DNA from: Lepidodermella squamata
Taxonomy: Eukaryota > Gastrotricha
NCBI GenBank assembly: GCA_047495785.1
Contig: JBLDXI010000020.1
Location: 1,674,001 to 1,738,000, forward strand
DNA: 64,000 nt
Reading direction: 5' to 3'
Every line of letters begins with the position of its first letter. Position 1 is the first letter of the stretch. Under the pieces are notes generated by a model. That model had not been told where the DNA came from and made no database searches. It saw only the letters and a list, made by a program, of their open reading frames with translations. A program made the translations under genes and the position numbers. Positions 24,285 through 35,399 of this stretch are shown here, in pieces.

Positions 24285-25140
24285 TCAATAAAAAAGTATT
24301 TGAATCACCTCTTTTGATAATAGTTTCATTATTTTCTGCACCTTGTCCAAGCGACATTCTCGTTGCGATTTTAGGAAATCAGCCTCCTTAACCTCAGACT
24401 CAAGTTTATCGCTAAATTTTCCGACGTATGTTTCAATAACTTTCCGAAATGATTCATTTTTCGGCGAAACAATGCTATAAGTCGCGAGAAGCTGCCGCCT
24501 GGCTTTAGTTGTCGGATCACTGATGTAAGATTTCACCTCGTCAACAAATGCCGAAACGCCCTCTTTCGAAACTTCAGCCACTGAAAAATGCTAAATAAAA
24601 AAAGTAATTAAATTCGATAACAAAACATATTTCTATTCACCATTCTTTCCTCCTGGCTATCGCTTGATTCAAAATAACAATTCAGCAAATTGTCAACTTC
24701 TCTCATCGGTAGATCCTTCTCAATGGCAAGCATTATGATCTGAAAATGAAAAAAAAATAGTAGAAAAAGTATTTTCCGCCGTAAAAGTACTCGAATTCTC
24801 AGCCCGAAAACCACTTTCGTTCGATGTCTCACAGCAACAGCATCCGGCCAAGTTCGATACAGACCCTGGGCAAATTTCAAAGCTTCCTCGACATCCTTGA
24901 TGTTGGCAGACATTGATAAACGCGTTAACGAAGCTAAACCAAGACGGATGACAGTCAATCGATCGAACAGAGCCGGATCTAGGTGTGGATGAACCTTGGC
25001 TATTTCTATAAGAAAACGCATAGATATCGAATTTTCGGGTAAATTGCTCAAAAACCATCTAAAACTGCGTAGATTTTATGCTTCAGCGCGTATTCAATAA
25101 TCCAAACTTCGATTTCGTCGCAAATCTCGTGGTCACTCAT
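24285..25140 (-). CDS. Unrecognised alpha-helical protein, one-base frame break near the N-terminus
   Basis: Three exons: 25140-24791, 24739-24641, 24590-24285. I do not recognise the family. The product would be about 251 aa, rich in predicted helices (for example LKFAQGLYRTWPDAVAVRH, VIETYVGKFSDKLESEVKE), with no transmembrane segment or zinc motif. In exon 1 the frame runs to ...YALKHKIYAVLDGF and then hits a stop, while the natural continuation LSNLPENSISMRFLIEIAK is in another frame. One extra T in the T5 run at 25050-25054 would join them and make the total exactly 252 codons. So this is either a sequencing/assembly error in a homopolymer, a recent disabling deletion, or a real frameshift. 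It starts 61 nt after the epsilon-tubulin stop on the same strand, an operon-like spacing. Confidence 0.6.
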
Positions 25141-25201
25141 TTTAAAAGTAAATAGGTACCTTTGATAAATTAGAAAATTTATTTTGTCAGTAAAATTTAT
25201 A

Positions 25202-26629
25202 TCACAGAACTCTAGCACGAATGCATGAAGATGCGTCAAATTTTTCAGTTGATTTGTAATCAGAAATAACAGTATCTAGAGATTCAACGGCCTCTGCAAT
25301 CTCACTTGGGTCCATTCCGACGCGTTCGTAGTGGTGAACGTAAGCTCTATGCGCATATAGCGACTGAAATCGCCCACGCATTTCCTGGAAAGACTTGACA
25401 ATTGCTGTTGAGTTACATAACGCAACAACGATAGACGGCGGCGGGCATGTTAACGGAGCTACTGAGCATAACCCAGTTTTCCAGGCATCCGGGTTCCAAG
25501 GTACGAATCTATTCTTCCGCGATAATCTCGCTACTCCAGCTCGAATATCAGAGGCCTCGATCGCCCCACGGCAAAGCAAGGCGTTAGCTAAATGATAACC
25601 TGATGAGTAAACATCAGGTGTCCCGAATAATTGATTACGCGCTGAGAAGGCCTCGTCGAAAAGCGGTTCAACTTTCACGGAGAAAGGTCCGTTAGCACCC
25701 GCCACGGGGGCTTGACTGCTCAATAAATACATCAGACGAGGAAACGGGACCATATTAGTGGCTACGTCGGACAAATCGAGATTTAGCGGCCCTTCAAACC
25801 TTGCGCATGCGGTTAAATTCAAAACTAGTTGAGCAATTATATCATTCATGAGATCAAATGGTTTCGAAGGCTTGGTAGCAGATGAAGGTCTGCGCTGTGA
25901 TGCAGCTCTCGCCGATGATGCACTTAGCACAGCATCTTTAGTCATGGGTTGCGTTATTTTATTCCGCTGAATCACTGAATACAGCGACTGGTTTGATTGC
26001 GGGAATACGCAAGTCGCATTATCAGTGAGATACCGCGTGGCAAGAACAGCATTGTAAGGCGACGTGACAACGTCATCGTCCTCACTTGGGTATATGGGAA
26101 GGGCGAAACGAAGGACATCGGGATATTCTTCGGCTACAATACTCATGGTATAGCTGCCAAGACCAGATCCAGTACCGCCACCCATTGAATGTAGAATGAA
26201 AAAGCTCTCAAGGCTATCGCAATCTTCCACAGCACGCCTGACGGCATTTTTTATTCTATCGCCATGGGACTTTCCGTATTCGTAGAAACCACAAGCCCAG
26301 TTGTTACCTGAGCCAGATACGTCGGTGACTAGCAGCCGAGAATCAAATATCTCAGCATATTTTCGCTCGCGGACTATCGAATTTATCACACCTTCCTCCA
26401 TATCGATTAATACAGCGCGAGCCTTCAAATCAACGCCATCTGACGAGAAGCATTTTCGCTTCGATGACCGCGAGAAGAATGAATTCAAAGTCGATGAACG
26501 AATAGATGAAGCTTTGGATTTGGACGGCTGAGAGCTGATAATCTTTGCTTCCTCAAAAGCCCATGCCCAAAATCGTGTGCCGACTTGATTGCCACATTGG
26601 CCAACTTGAATGAAGATTGATTCAGGCAT
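25202..26629 (-). CDS. TUBE1: Epsilon-tubulin, intronless, 475 aa
   Basis: Centriolar tubulin needed for triplet microtubules in centrioles and basal bodies. The N-terminus is ESIFIQVGQCGNQVGTRFW; the family-specific insertion follows, then the epsilon-typical LKARAVLIDMEEGVINSI and DVSGSGNNWACGFYEYG. The GTP-binding signature SMGGGTGSGLGSY is intact. IYPSEDDDVVTSPYN also matches the epsilon subfamily rather than alpha, beta or gamma. Length is normal for the family. Unlike most genes here it has no introns. A strong acceptor (gatttttatag) ends 5 nt before the ATG on the minus strand, so splicing of a leader is likely even though the CDS is uninterrupted. Confidence 0.95.
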   Translation of the reverse strand: MPESIFIQVGQCGNQVGTRFWAWAFEEAKIISSQPSKSKASSIRSSTLNSFFSRSSKRKCFSSDGVDLKARAVLIDMEEGVINSIVRERKYAEIFDSRLLVTDVSGSGNNWACGFYEYGKSHGDRIKNAVRRAVEDCDSLESFFILHSMGGGTGSGLGSYTMSIVAEEYPDVLRFALPIYPSEDDDVVTSPYNAVLATRYLTDNATCVFPQSNQSLYSVIQRNKITQPMTKDAVLSASSARAASQRRPSSATKPSKPFDLMNDIIAQLVLNLTACARFEGPLNLDLSDVATNMVPFPRLMYLLSSQAPVAGANGPFSVKVEPLFDEAFSARNQLFGTPDVYSSGYHLANALLCRGAIEASDIRAGVARLSRKNRFVPWNPDAWKTGLCSVAPLTCPPPSIVVALCNSTAIVKSFQEMRGRFQSLYAHRAYVHHYERVGMDPSEIAEAVESLDTVISDYKSTEKFDASSCIRARVL

Positions 26630-27757
26630 AAAATCTATAAAAATCTAGAGCTGGGAGAGAAAGGATCCAGTCAGAATTCGACATCTTATAGTTCATAACT
26701 ATGTTCAATTGTTTAGGATTGAATCAAAGGACTCGGGCCAGTGCTTGGCTAATGTCGCTCATGAAGCAAAATTAGGTAACTAATATTGCTAGAAAGCGTG
26801 ACATGTTCTGCGTTGCCTAGTTGCCCAGTTAAGAGTCAAGGAACGCTCAAGATCTTCTAGAGCTCGTTATCTATCGCGGAGGAAACAGGAAGGATACCGC
26901 GAGATGCCGCTCGCGTAAACTCTAGTAATGGTTTATTAATAGTTTAAAACCAAAATTATAGCTTCAATACTCGTAGTAACCCAGAAACCAGCGCTTAGAT
27001 ATTCATACCTTCTTTTCCAGGGATTAGCACACGTAGCTTTTTCGGCTTGAACTCTGTCTCTGTCTGATAAATAGGCTGCTCGAAAGAAGGAATTCTAAGT
27101 ATTAATCAGCTTACCTACCAATCAACGACTTACTTTGGCTCCGGATTCCGAAACAACCCGATAAAGTAGACGCATCGAGAGGGCGAGATGACGCGCGAAG
27201 ACCACTCTTCATCGAAAGTCCTCCGGATGAGGCCTGAAAATGAAAACACCCCATCGTTTTCAAAAGCCCCGCCATATCAAATAAAAAATAAATATATTTA
27301 TTTGGGGTTTACAATCAGATGTCTCAATCAGGCTCACTTGTTTCCAAGGACTGATGGCGATTGGCGACCTTCAACTCAAGCTGAACAGCTTTTTCATTTT
27401 TGTTGCAGGAACGAATCGGGTACGAATCGCGAGCAGCAGACTACGACTTTCGATGTATTTTTCTGTTGAAGTCTGAAGTCCTGTTGTAATATCTCCTCGA
27501 TTGAACAAATGTGTCTTTAGTTTTACTACATTCCTCACCTTTATGAAGCCTGAATGACTTAACTTTCGTCTTAACTCATCTGCTATTCATTCATTCAAGC
27601 AAACTGCAGCGGACAATCCTGACTAGTGTTTGAAGATTTTCCGCTTTACATTAGCTTTGCGCTTGATCTTTAAATATAGCGAAACCTCTAACGCTTTGCC
27701 CGCATTTAATCATGCAAACGCCATTATCTAATTTAGGCCTTACCTGTTTGGAGCCTC
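26630..27757. other. Divergent intergenic region between epsilon-tubulin and KLHL8
   Basis: 1.1 kb between two divergently transcribed genes, presumably containing both promoters. I see no gene. An acceptor (ctaatttag, ending 27735) precedes the KLHL8 ATG by about 20 nt. Confidence 0.6.
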
Positions 27758-30077
27758 ATGCGCCGAGCTGATAAATCTGGAGCTTCTAATGATGCTAGGG
27801 AAGCCGCTGCTCGCCGAAATCTGAAATCTCCAGTTGCTGAAGATTTAGATTCTTCAACAGCTGCGACATCACGGTCGTCTACTAGTTCCCAGTCTTCACG
27901 AAGCGATAGGAACATCGGAGGCGCATCCTCTTCCCCTGCTGTGAGTGAGGCATCTGCGAGCATTATGTTTCCGCCGCTGGTTCTGGAGAAACAAGCTGGG
28001 CAGCCGATAAAGGCAAATTTATCCCAGCCTTCTGCTTCTTCCTCTGTAATAAGCAATGAACTTTTGGGCCAATTACATTCGTTCTACAAACAGGATCAAT
28101 TTACCGATATGGAAATACACATTCAAGGCAAAACGATTCGAGCTCATCGCGTGGTATTGGCGGCAGCCTCCGACTACTTCAAGGCTATGTTTTCTCTAAA
28201 CATGTCAGAAAAGACAAATGGGCAAGTCAATTTACACGACTTGGACCCGGCAGCTGTGCAAACACTTGTTGATTTCGCTTACACATTCGAGTTGAAGCCT
28301 GCACTGTCTGTTGAGACAGTTCAGCCTTTGCTATACGCTGCTTCAATTTTGCAATTCAGCAAAGTTCTTCACCTTTGCTCTGAATTTATTGAAAATAACC
28401 TGGATCCGAAACACGCTCTTTCTATTTTACCGATCGCTTCTCATTTTGGTCTCAGCGAGTTGCTGACAAAAACTCGGAATTATGTTGCTCGGAACTTTCA
28501 CGCCACTGTTTTGAATGGAGCTGAGACTTTCGAAGAAGTCACTGAGCTTTCTGAAGATGTTATCGCAATGAGCGAATCAGATCTGACGGAAATATTCTGC
28601 GACAAAGAGCTTGTGATTAGGAGTGAATCTGTCTTATTGGACGTCCTGCTTAAGTGGGCTGAATACAACCCTCTGGACGAAGATAGCAACGAACCGAATC
28701 CCAGACACGATGCAGCTAGAATGATCATCAAAGATTGCATGAAAGTAGCCTATCTGCCGGCTGCTAGCTTATATCGATTGCTGAGGCAGGAACCGATTAC
28801 AATGGACGCTAGTGCTGAATTGCGTGATAAAATTCAAGATGCACTGATTTGCCAACTCAGTTTGCTGGATGATCGGAACGCTGCCACTCTCATTGGCCAA
28901 AGCAAACTTCAGGAGCTTCGCACGCCAAGGCGCTGCGGTTCAGGCGCTCTGGTTTGCGTCGGTGGTCGTCAGGCGTCATCAGAACCTTTCCGTTCTGCTG
29001 AAGTTTATGATTTCACCTTTGATAAGTGGCTTCGTATCCCAGATTTGAATCAACGCCGAAGGCACGTTGGCGTTGCTGTCGGCACCAAGCAGGGCAAACG
29101 TGGTCTTTATGCTGTTGGAGGGCATGATGGTACCAGACATTTAGATACTGTTGAAGTTCTTCCACTGGAACCAGGCCAAAAGTGGAGACCTGTTGCTAGT
29201 TTGAGAACCCTCAGACGAGGCCTTGCAGTGACTTCTGTTCAAGTCAGTGACTCGCAGAACTTGCTTTTCGCCATAGGAGGCCTGGACGACCAATCTTGTT
29301 TCCCCCATGTCGAGATTTATGACCCAGAAGCGGACGTCTGGACTTTCGGGCCTCAAATGAGTGCAAGTCGCGGTGGTGTAGCTGCAGCCGCTATTCAAAC
29401 TAGGGTTTACGCAGTAGGTGGGAATGACGGGTCTTACAGCGTTGATAGCGGCGAAGTTCTTGACCCTGTTGCTGGTCGATGGACCCCCATTGCTCGAATG
29501 AGACATCGGCGGGCTGGAGCGGGTTTGTCAGTTCTAAATTCTTGCTTATGGGTGGCAGGAGGATTCGACGAGAATATCCCCCTGAATGCTGTTGAATTCT
29601 ACGACCCCAGGCTCAATGCTTGGCAAAAGGGACCAAATATGCGAACGGCGCGGGGCGGAGTCGGATTAGCGACTATGGGAAATTATTTGTTTGCAGTCGG
29701 GGGCCATGATGGCACGGATTACTTGGCAAGTGTCGAATGTTTCGATCCTCGCATGTTTGTTTCGAGCATCGGCGCTGCAGTCACGCCAATATCTCCAGGT
29801 GGAACGCCAGGATCTGCCTACAATGCCGGTTTATCTACTTCATCACCCGCGACGGCAATTGCACCCGGTTCATCTCTCGAATGGGAATATGTTGCGCCGG
29901 TTTGTGAAATCTTATTTTAATTCAATTTTCTTTTAATTGAAAACTGTTTTACAGCTTGGAAGTGGCAGAGCTGGCGCCGGACTTGTCCACATTGCCGATG
30001 TTATACCCTCGGTGGATTTACCAATAATCGGTGGCTACTCAGCGACAGCGAATCGATCGGTTGCTGACTGTGTCTAA
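27758..30077 (+). CDS. KLHL8: Kelch-like protein 8 (BTB-BACK-Kelch), 754 aa
   Basis: Substrate adaptor for Cullin-3 ubiquitin ligase. Exons 27758-29899 and 29955-30077. Order: Ser/Ala-rich N-terminal extension (about 1-105), BTB (FYKQDQFTDMEIHIQGK..., HRVVLAAASDYFKAMF), BACK, then six kelch repeats. KLHL8-specific features are PFRSAEVYDF, QRRRHVGVAVG, IGGLDDQSCFPHVEIYD, a VGGFDENIPLNAVEFYD blade, and the extreme C-terminus ending ADCV, comparable to VDCM in vertebrate KLHL8. The last kelch blade is interrupted by about 45 residues rich in Ser, Pro, Ala and Gly (about 665-710) before the closing strand LEWEYVAPLGSGRAGAG. The second exon is needed to finish the propeller; without it the protein ends at an intronic stop at 29918-29920. 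Confidence 0.93.
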
Positions 30078-30506
30078 TTTTCATGTAACTAATTATTGAA
30101 ATTACGATTTATGCGGGTCTCTACAGGTCTTTAATACTATTTTCAACGAACCTGAGCATTGTTGTTACATTGTTGTTGTTGCATGCTTGAATTTGACATT
30201 TCTTCTCAATAGCTTCGTATTTGACGATGGCAATTTGTGAAATATCCATCTTGTATCTGCAATAAAGTTTTATCTTTTATCCGTGCACTGAAATAGTTTT
30301 TTGTTGTTGGAGTCATTTAGCGTAGAAGTCCAACGAATACAGTTTCATTCATCGTCGTTTACCGTCGTTGTGAATGGGGGAGCAGGTCAATAGATTCCAA
30401 AATCTGTCGCATTGGATACATCGCTATTCAGTATCAGTTCACTCAATTTATTCCTCAAGCAAAAAGTATAATTTAGCTGCTATAATCGTTTTTAATCCAT
30501 TTTAAG
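30078..30506. other. Short intergenic region after KLHL8
   Basis: KLHL8 3' end with an AATAAA at about 30262, then about 230 nt before the next start. Nothing else seen. Confidence 0.6.
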
Positions 30507-31753
30507 ATGGCTAGCAAAGCCAATGGAAACTATCATTCGGTGGATATTTTGCCGCCATTGACGGAGCTCGGCCAATCAGGAGAACTTATAGTCACTGATC
30601 GCGATTTCAACTTGGGCACTAGGCCAATTTATGGCTCTCTAACGATTATCGAGCCAATGGCACCGCCTCCTAAGGACACACAACCGTACGAGCTGAAAGT
30701 GGGAAATCCAGGCCTGAAAGACCGTGTCTCGTTTGCTGTCGAAAAGTTGAACCCGGACGGCGCGGCTAATATCGGCAATGTCTCCGTTAGGAATAACAGC
30801 GAGGGCTTATATGAAAACCCGCTCACTCAGCGACTCGCGAGAACAGCGCCGCTGTCTATTGATGCGTTCGAGCAGATTGTTGACGAAGTTTTGCGGCAAA
30901 CTGGAACTGATATTTACGCTAAAGCTGAGACTTCGGAAGCATTTGCTAGGGCTGAAGCCGAATTCAAGCAAAAGCAAGCCAAGGACAAACGAAACGAAGG
31001 CATAGCCAACTTGATGCTACCGGATGACCATTCAGACTACCTTCGTAACAGGCCAGGTGATCCCTTGGGGTTCGCTATAGAATCATACATGGCTGATGAT
31101 ACCCGACACTTTGCACCCATGGAAAGCGTTGACGATCTCGTCGATTTTTACGTGAACGGCCGGAACCCGGATATAAGAGCTCATCACGAGGAAAGATTTC
31201 GAATGACCGTAAATGGCGAGAGCCCAACTGTGCCGTTTATCGATACCAGAGTGAAAGAAGGAATAAATAATATGTGCCTGACATGCAAGACAGAAAATCA
31301 CGTCCCGGACTGGTGCGATTGCTGCAAGGAAAGAAACGTAGAAAATTCCGAGAAGCTGAAGTCTTTACCAAAGCAACCTAACATGCCTGCATCTTTCGAT
31401 GCATTCCACGTCTGCAGTCCGAACAATCCTGATTGTACTCGAATTTGCAAACTCAGCGAGAAAACAGTAAATTCACTACCCTTAGTCAAATTATATTTAT
31501 TTTATTGAAATTTCCGAATTTACAGAGAAAACATTATGCAAACGCGAGGTTGATGGGTGCTTCCTATAGCACTGGAGAGATGGACGATGAATTTTGGATG
31601 CAACGTTACAAAAATTCTATGTCAAATTTGGACCAAGGCATAGCGCAGTTACAAGATGAGGTGGAAGAGTCAAAAATTGCAAGCATTCGATCTCAAAAGC
31701 ACGTGTCACTTTACAAGATAAACGACACTAGGCACCAATCGTTTTATTTTTGA
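30507..31753 (+). CDS. Unrecognised 395-aa protein with a short Cys cluster
   Basis: Two exons, 30507-31466 and 31526-31753, phase 0 junction, 396 codons. I do not recognise the family. The protein is hydrophilic with no signal peptide or membrane segment. Proline-rich N-terminal part (MAPPPKDTQPYE), an Ala/Glu/Lys-rich helix near residues 145-170 (FARAEAEFKQKQAKDK), and a possible zinc-binding cluster CLTCKTENHVPDWCDCC near 256-272 followed by FHVCSPNNPDCTRIC near 305-319. The C-terminal exon is a probable coiled coil (NLDQGIAQLQDEVEESK). It could be a cytoskeletal or ciliary protein but nothing in the sequence proves that. ATG lies just after ccattttaag. Confidence 0.75.
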
Positions 31754-31817
31754 TATAACCCTATGCATTGTAATAAATAAAGGTGACTTGGAATTCTGAA
31801 TACACACTACGCGCAAA

Positions 31818-32015
31818 ATGTGCCTTTTCGGAACTGTGAAACTGTTACGGCAATTATTCACGATAAAAGTTCTCATGCCCAGAAAGAATGTTAAAAAAAT
31901 TCCACAAGCCATGAGAAATGAGAATGGTAATCAAGTTGTCAATGGGATAAAAATCCGGGGAAATTTGGTACAACATGGTAAAATACTGAAAAAACCGAAC
32001 AAATTATCGGTGTAA
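31818..32015 (+). CDS. Possible small basic protein, 65 aa
   Basis: Starts 64 nt after the stop of the preceding gene on the same strand. The product is strongly basic (PRKNVKKIP, GKILKKPNK) and could be a small ribosomal or mitochondrial protein, but I do not recognise it. It could equally be chance reading through a 3' UTR. Confidence 0.25.
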   Translation: MCLFGTVKLLRQLFTIKVLMPRKNVKKIPQAMRNENGNQVVNGIKIRGNLVQHGKILKKPNKLSV

Positions 32016-32475
32016 TATAACATAATACTTTCATTATTCGTCAGCAGGCACGAACGTATGCTCTTCGTCTTGATCTTTGTTTTGATTTATTTCTGTCCGC
32101 AAAGGTAATATTTCCGCAAAGGTTTTTCAGTAAATTTTCGGGAAATTTTGAAGCTTCTAATAAGGAAAGCGTTAAATTGCAGGTTTGCTTCCGGGAAGAT
32201 CTGCAGATTCTGGACTTGTGCACCCGACTATCACTGTATTAGTGCTATGAGCTATCACATCATGCCAATTTGAAAGGAGCCAAAATCCAAATTTGCCATC
32301 GAAATAAGTATCAGCGGCATGAAAGACGCGCTTCACTTTGAAAAGGTTGTGTTTATTTATTTGAAAGCTCATACGCCCAAGAGAGGGCAGCTTGACAATG
32401 TTAAGGAAAACAACATATAATTGCAGGACAAGTTCAGATTATAGGACAGGAAAGGTGTAGTAGGAGAAAACAAAG

Positions 32476-32517
32476 TTATAGATCAGACACTCGATCAATT
32501 ATGTGTCTGATCTATAA
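32476..32517. repeat. Perfect 15-bp inverted repeat with 12-nt loop
   Basis: Arms TTATAGATCAGACAC (32476-32490) and its exact complement (32503-32517). No flanking target-site duplication is visible. It may be a micro-hairpin element, a structured RNA, or chance. Confidence 0.7.
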
Positions 32518-33624
32518 TTCCATAATCTTTGAAAGAGGTATAGGACTTCAATGACATTTATCATATCATTTTACGTTAAACGGTTGACTTCAGCGGAAGG
32601 AAAATGGGATAGAAACATCGCCTCGCAAAACCTTAGCCGCACGATGCATGGCGCATGGCGCGATATAGATGTAAGGGATCGATCGCGTGAGCTTCATAGC
32701 AAGTTGCCAGGGACGCCGCGCCAATAATCAAAAAATAGTCCTGACATAAATTACCAGCACAATAATTCAGAAAATTGAAGTCAAAATAATACTGCATATT
32801 TTAGTAGAATATTTTGAATTTTGAATTTGTATGCAAACATCTTCTCTGTCTGGGCTGCAGTCTTGCTTTTGAACCTTGTTTTCGGTTGTTGGGGTGAAGA
32901 GTAACGAACGCACAAGCGTTGTGTTTCACATCTTTGAACTCTTCAACTAGCTTTGATCTTTGGCTATTACTATCTTTTATATTTACTCGGCGATTCTGCT
33001 TCGTTAAAAGCTTCTTTGTCAGCGTGTTAAAGTGACGTTCGATCACCAACATCTAAATTTTTAAACCGTTCATCAGCATGATGCAATTATGAAACGTAGT
33101 TCACGATGGATGATTAAATTTTAGCTCTACTTGTTGTAATATCCAGGGTGGCGTTGGGGTCTGCCAGCGAGGATTAATCATTTATGCTACTTAACAACTG
33201 ATGAGTCATTATGCATTCGACTCCGGTGGTCTGTCCCTGTGGTGTCGATTTGAAAAATTCGAGGGCGCATAAGACGCTTCTTCAGAAAAAACTGCGCCTT
33301 AGAAGCATCTCTGGGTGCCTTAGCAAATGAAATATTTTCAGCTCATGCCTGAATCAGGGCTGTGGGCGCCATCGCTGTTAGATTTAAATTGGCGGTGTGC
33401 TACTACCACTAGCTGCCCCGTATCGTCGCCACATGTCTGGTGTCTGGAGTCTGGAATGCCGAGTTCCAATTATTCCTAGGTGCACGATGTCTTATCCGAT
33501 CAACTCAGAGAAATCGGCAACGGAATATTACATGGAACTTTCGACTCTTTCTGTCGTTTTTTGTTCAATTCCTATTTTGTCTCATATTCTAGGGCTCTTA
33601 GTCTGTAAGCTTTAGATCAGCGGT

Positions 33625-33894
33625 TTACTCTATCCTGCCGATCGAACTGGAATTGCAATCGTCTAGAATCAGCGCCTGCATCAAATAGAGCAGCGCGGGA
33701 TTCGTAGTCCCGACATCGTTTTCAAATATTGTATGCGTATCGCCTTTTTGGTATGCTGAAATACATGTGGACCTGTGATGTTTTATAATTACTTCTGCTT
33801 TAAGGCTCGCCACCTCCAAACTCCACTGCAGTTTATGGGCAAGATCTTTCACAGCTTCGAATACACAAGGGCTCAGCACTCGGTCGCCGTACAT
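33625..33894 (-). CDS. Possible single-exon small protein, 89 aa
   Basis: Open frame of 89 codons with protein-like composition (FEAVKDLAHKLQWSLEVASL). An AG (acgcag) lies about 25 nt upstream of the ATG. I recognise no family; its only support is length and composition. Confidence 0.25.
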   Translation of the reverse strand: MYGDRVLSPCVFEAVKDLAHKLQWSLEVASLKAEVIIKHHRSTCISAYQKGDTHTIFENDVGTTNPALLYLMQALILDDCNSSSIGRIE

Positions 33895-34123
33895 TTTTAG
33901 TTGGTGTATTTGGCTTTTCTGCGTGACTTCAAAGAAATCGGCATTGTGTCGTCGTGTCGTTTCCGATCGCTAAATTTTCTGATTCAACTGCTGCCCGTTT
34001 TCTTAAACGCAATTTAAGAAAAAGAGCTGATTTTCCTGTTGTGCTTGGATACTTCGTTTACCCGCTAAAGGATCATTTCGATATTTTTCTACAATCTGAC
34101 AAATCAAACAGTTGTTTTATTGT

Positions 34124-35399
34124 ATGGCCAAGATGTCTAACCCGAACCCAGTGCGTATACAGTTTGTCCGGCACAATTTCTCGGAAATTCAGTACAAGAA
34201 TTTGCGATTCCTCATTACGGATCGGCCGACGGACGCTAATATGGAGCAATATATTGCCGAATTAAGAAAGTTCAATTGCAAGGTTGTCGTTCGAGTTTGC
34301 GAACCAACCTACAAAACAGATAAACTTGCAGAAAATAACATCACCGTCTTGGTTTGTTGATTTAGCAGGAAAATTTAGCGGTCTACATTTTTTGTTCCTC
34401 TTTTAGGACTGGCAGTTTCCGGACGGCCACGGTCCTCCGGCGCACATCGTGGATAATTGGTTTAACCTACTGCAAGAAACATTCTACAAACGACAGAATG
34501 CTGCTGCGCCGACAAATAATGTCCCTTCTCCTGCTGCAACTGCTAATGCTGCTGCTACCCCTTCCTCGGCGACGAGCGTTGACTCTTCGCCCGTTAACAA
34601 CAATAACAATAACATTTCTGCTGTGGGATCGCATGACGCGTCTAACGCTAGTGCCAATCAGAACAGCAGTGTGACATACTCCACTGGACTTCATGGAGAC
34701 TCGCAGTCGGTTTCTGGTGCTGCGTCGTCTGTTCGTCCTCCCTCTTCTGTAAGCTTAATTTCCCGATTCATTCAAAATTCTGTGCTTTACTGATAAAGTG
34801 GCAAAAACTTATCACCCATTTATAGCAAAATAATCGGTCATTTTTGGTTCAAAGTGCGTCGTTTCAATTGCTGATAATAGTTGTCTCTAACACTTCAGTT
34901 GAGAGACAGTGGCTTTAATTGATAAGAATTTTTTAACCACAAAGGAGCGTCACTTAGATTCAATTGACATATTTTTCGCCAAAATTTATCAATGCAAATC
35001 TTGGGCTATTGATTTTTTAAATTGATTAAAATTATTGATGTCGGTCAAATTTTTATGTGATTTTTTGTTAATTTGTAGCCTCAGTCGCACAGTCCATGCG
35101 TGGCGGTTCATTGCGTCGCCGGTCTCGGCCGCGCCCCGGTTCTCGTCGCCATCGCTCTCATGGAACGCGGCATGAAGTACGAGGACGCGGTCGACTTGAT
35201 CCGACAGCGGCGTCAAGGTGCCCTTAATATGAAGCAGCTGGAGTACCTGCGACAGTACAAGCGCGGCAAGCGCCTGCCTCGTGTGCCTACCGGCGTCTCG
35301 CACTCGGGCAGCGGATCGAGCAACGTCAGCTCTGGCGGTCTCATTCACAGCAACGGCGTTGGCGGCTCGGACGGCGACAAGCAATGCAACATCCTCTGA
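34124..35399 (+). CDS. PTP4A: PRL (PTP4A) phosphatase with a low-complexity insertion in the catalytic domain, 296 aa
   Basis: Prenylated phosphatase of regenerating liver, which binds CNNM magnesium transporters at membranes. Exons 34124-34351, 34407-34748, 35079-35399. Hallmarks: [24 protein letters not shown], the P-loop [18 protein letters not shown] (catalytic Cys about 202), [19 protein letters not shown], and a C-terminal CaaX box CNIL after Gly/Ser-rich sequence. The family is normally about 170 aa with its Cys near 104. The extra length is mainly about 85-90 residues rich in Ala, Ser and Asn (about 107-195) between the WPD loop and the P-loop. The WPD loop reads DWQFPDG, so one of the two adjacent acidic residues of other PRLs (DWPFDDG) is a proline. 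The insertion lies in exon 2, in frame, without stops, so it is probably translated. Confidence 0.95.

Larger units (their letters stand above)
31754..34123. other. Intergenic region with small frames and a perfect hairpin
   Basis: About 2.4 kb with no well-supported gene. It contains two weak small frames and a perfect 15-bp stem hairpin at 32476-32517, all listed separately. Confidence 0.5.

Noticed and set aside
24285-25140. Telomere-factor TRFH-like identity for the helical protein
   Set aside because: Helical pattern only; no Myb domain or diagnostic motif, so I left it unnamed.
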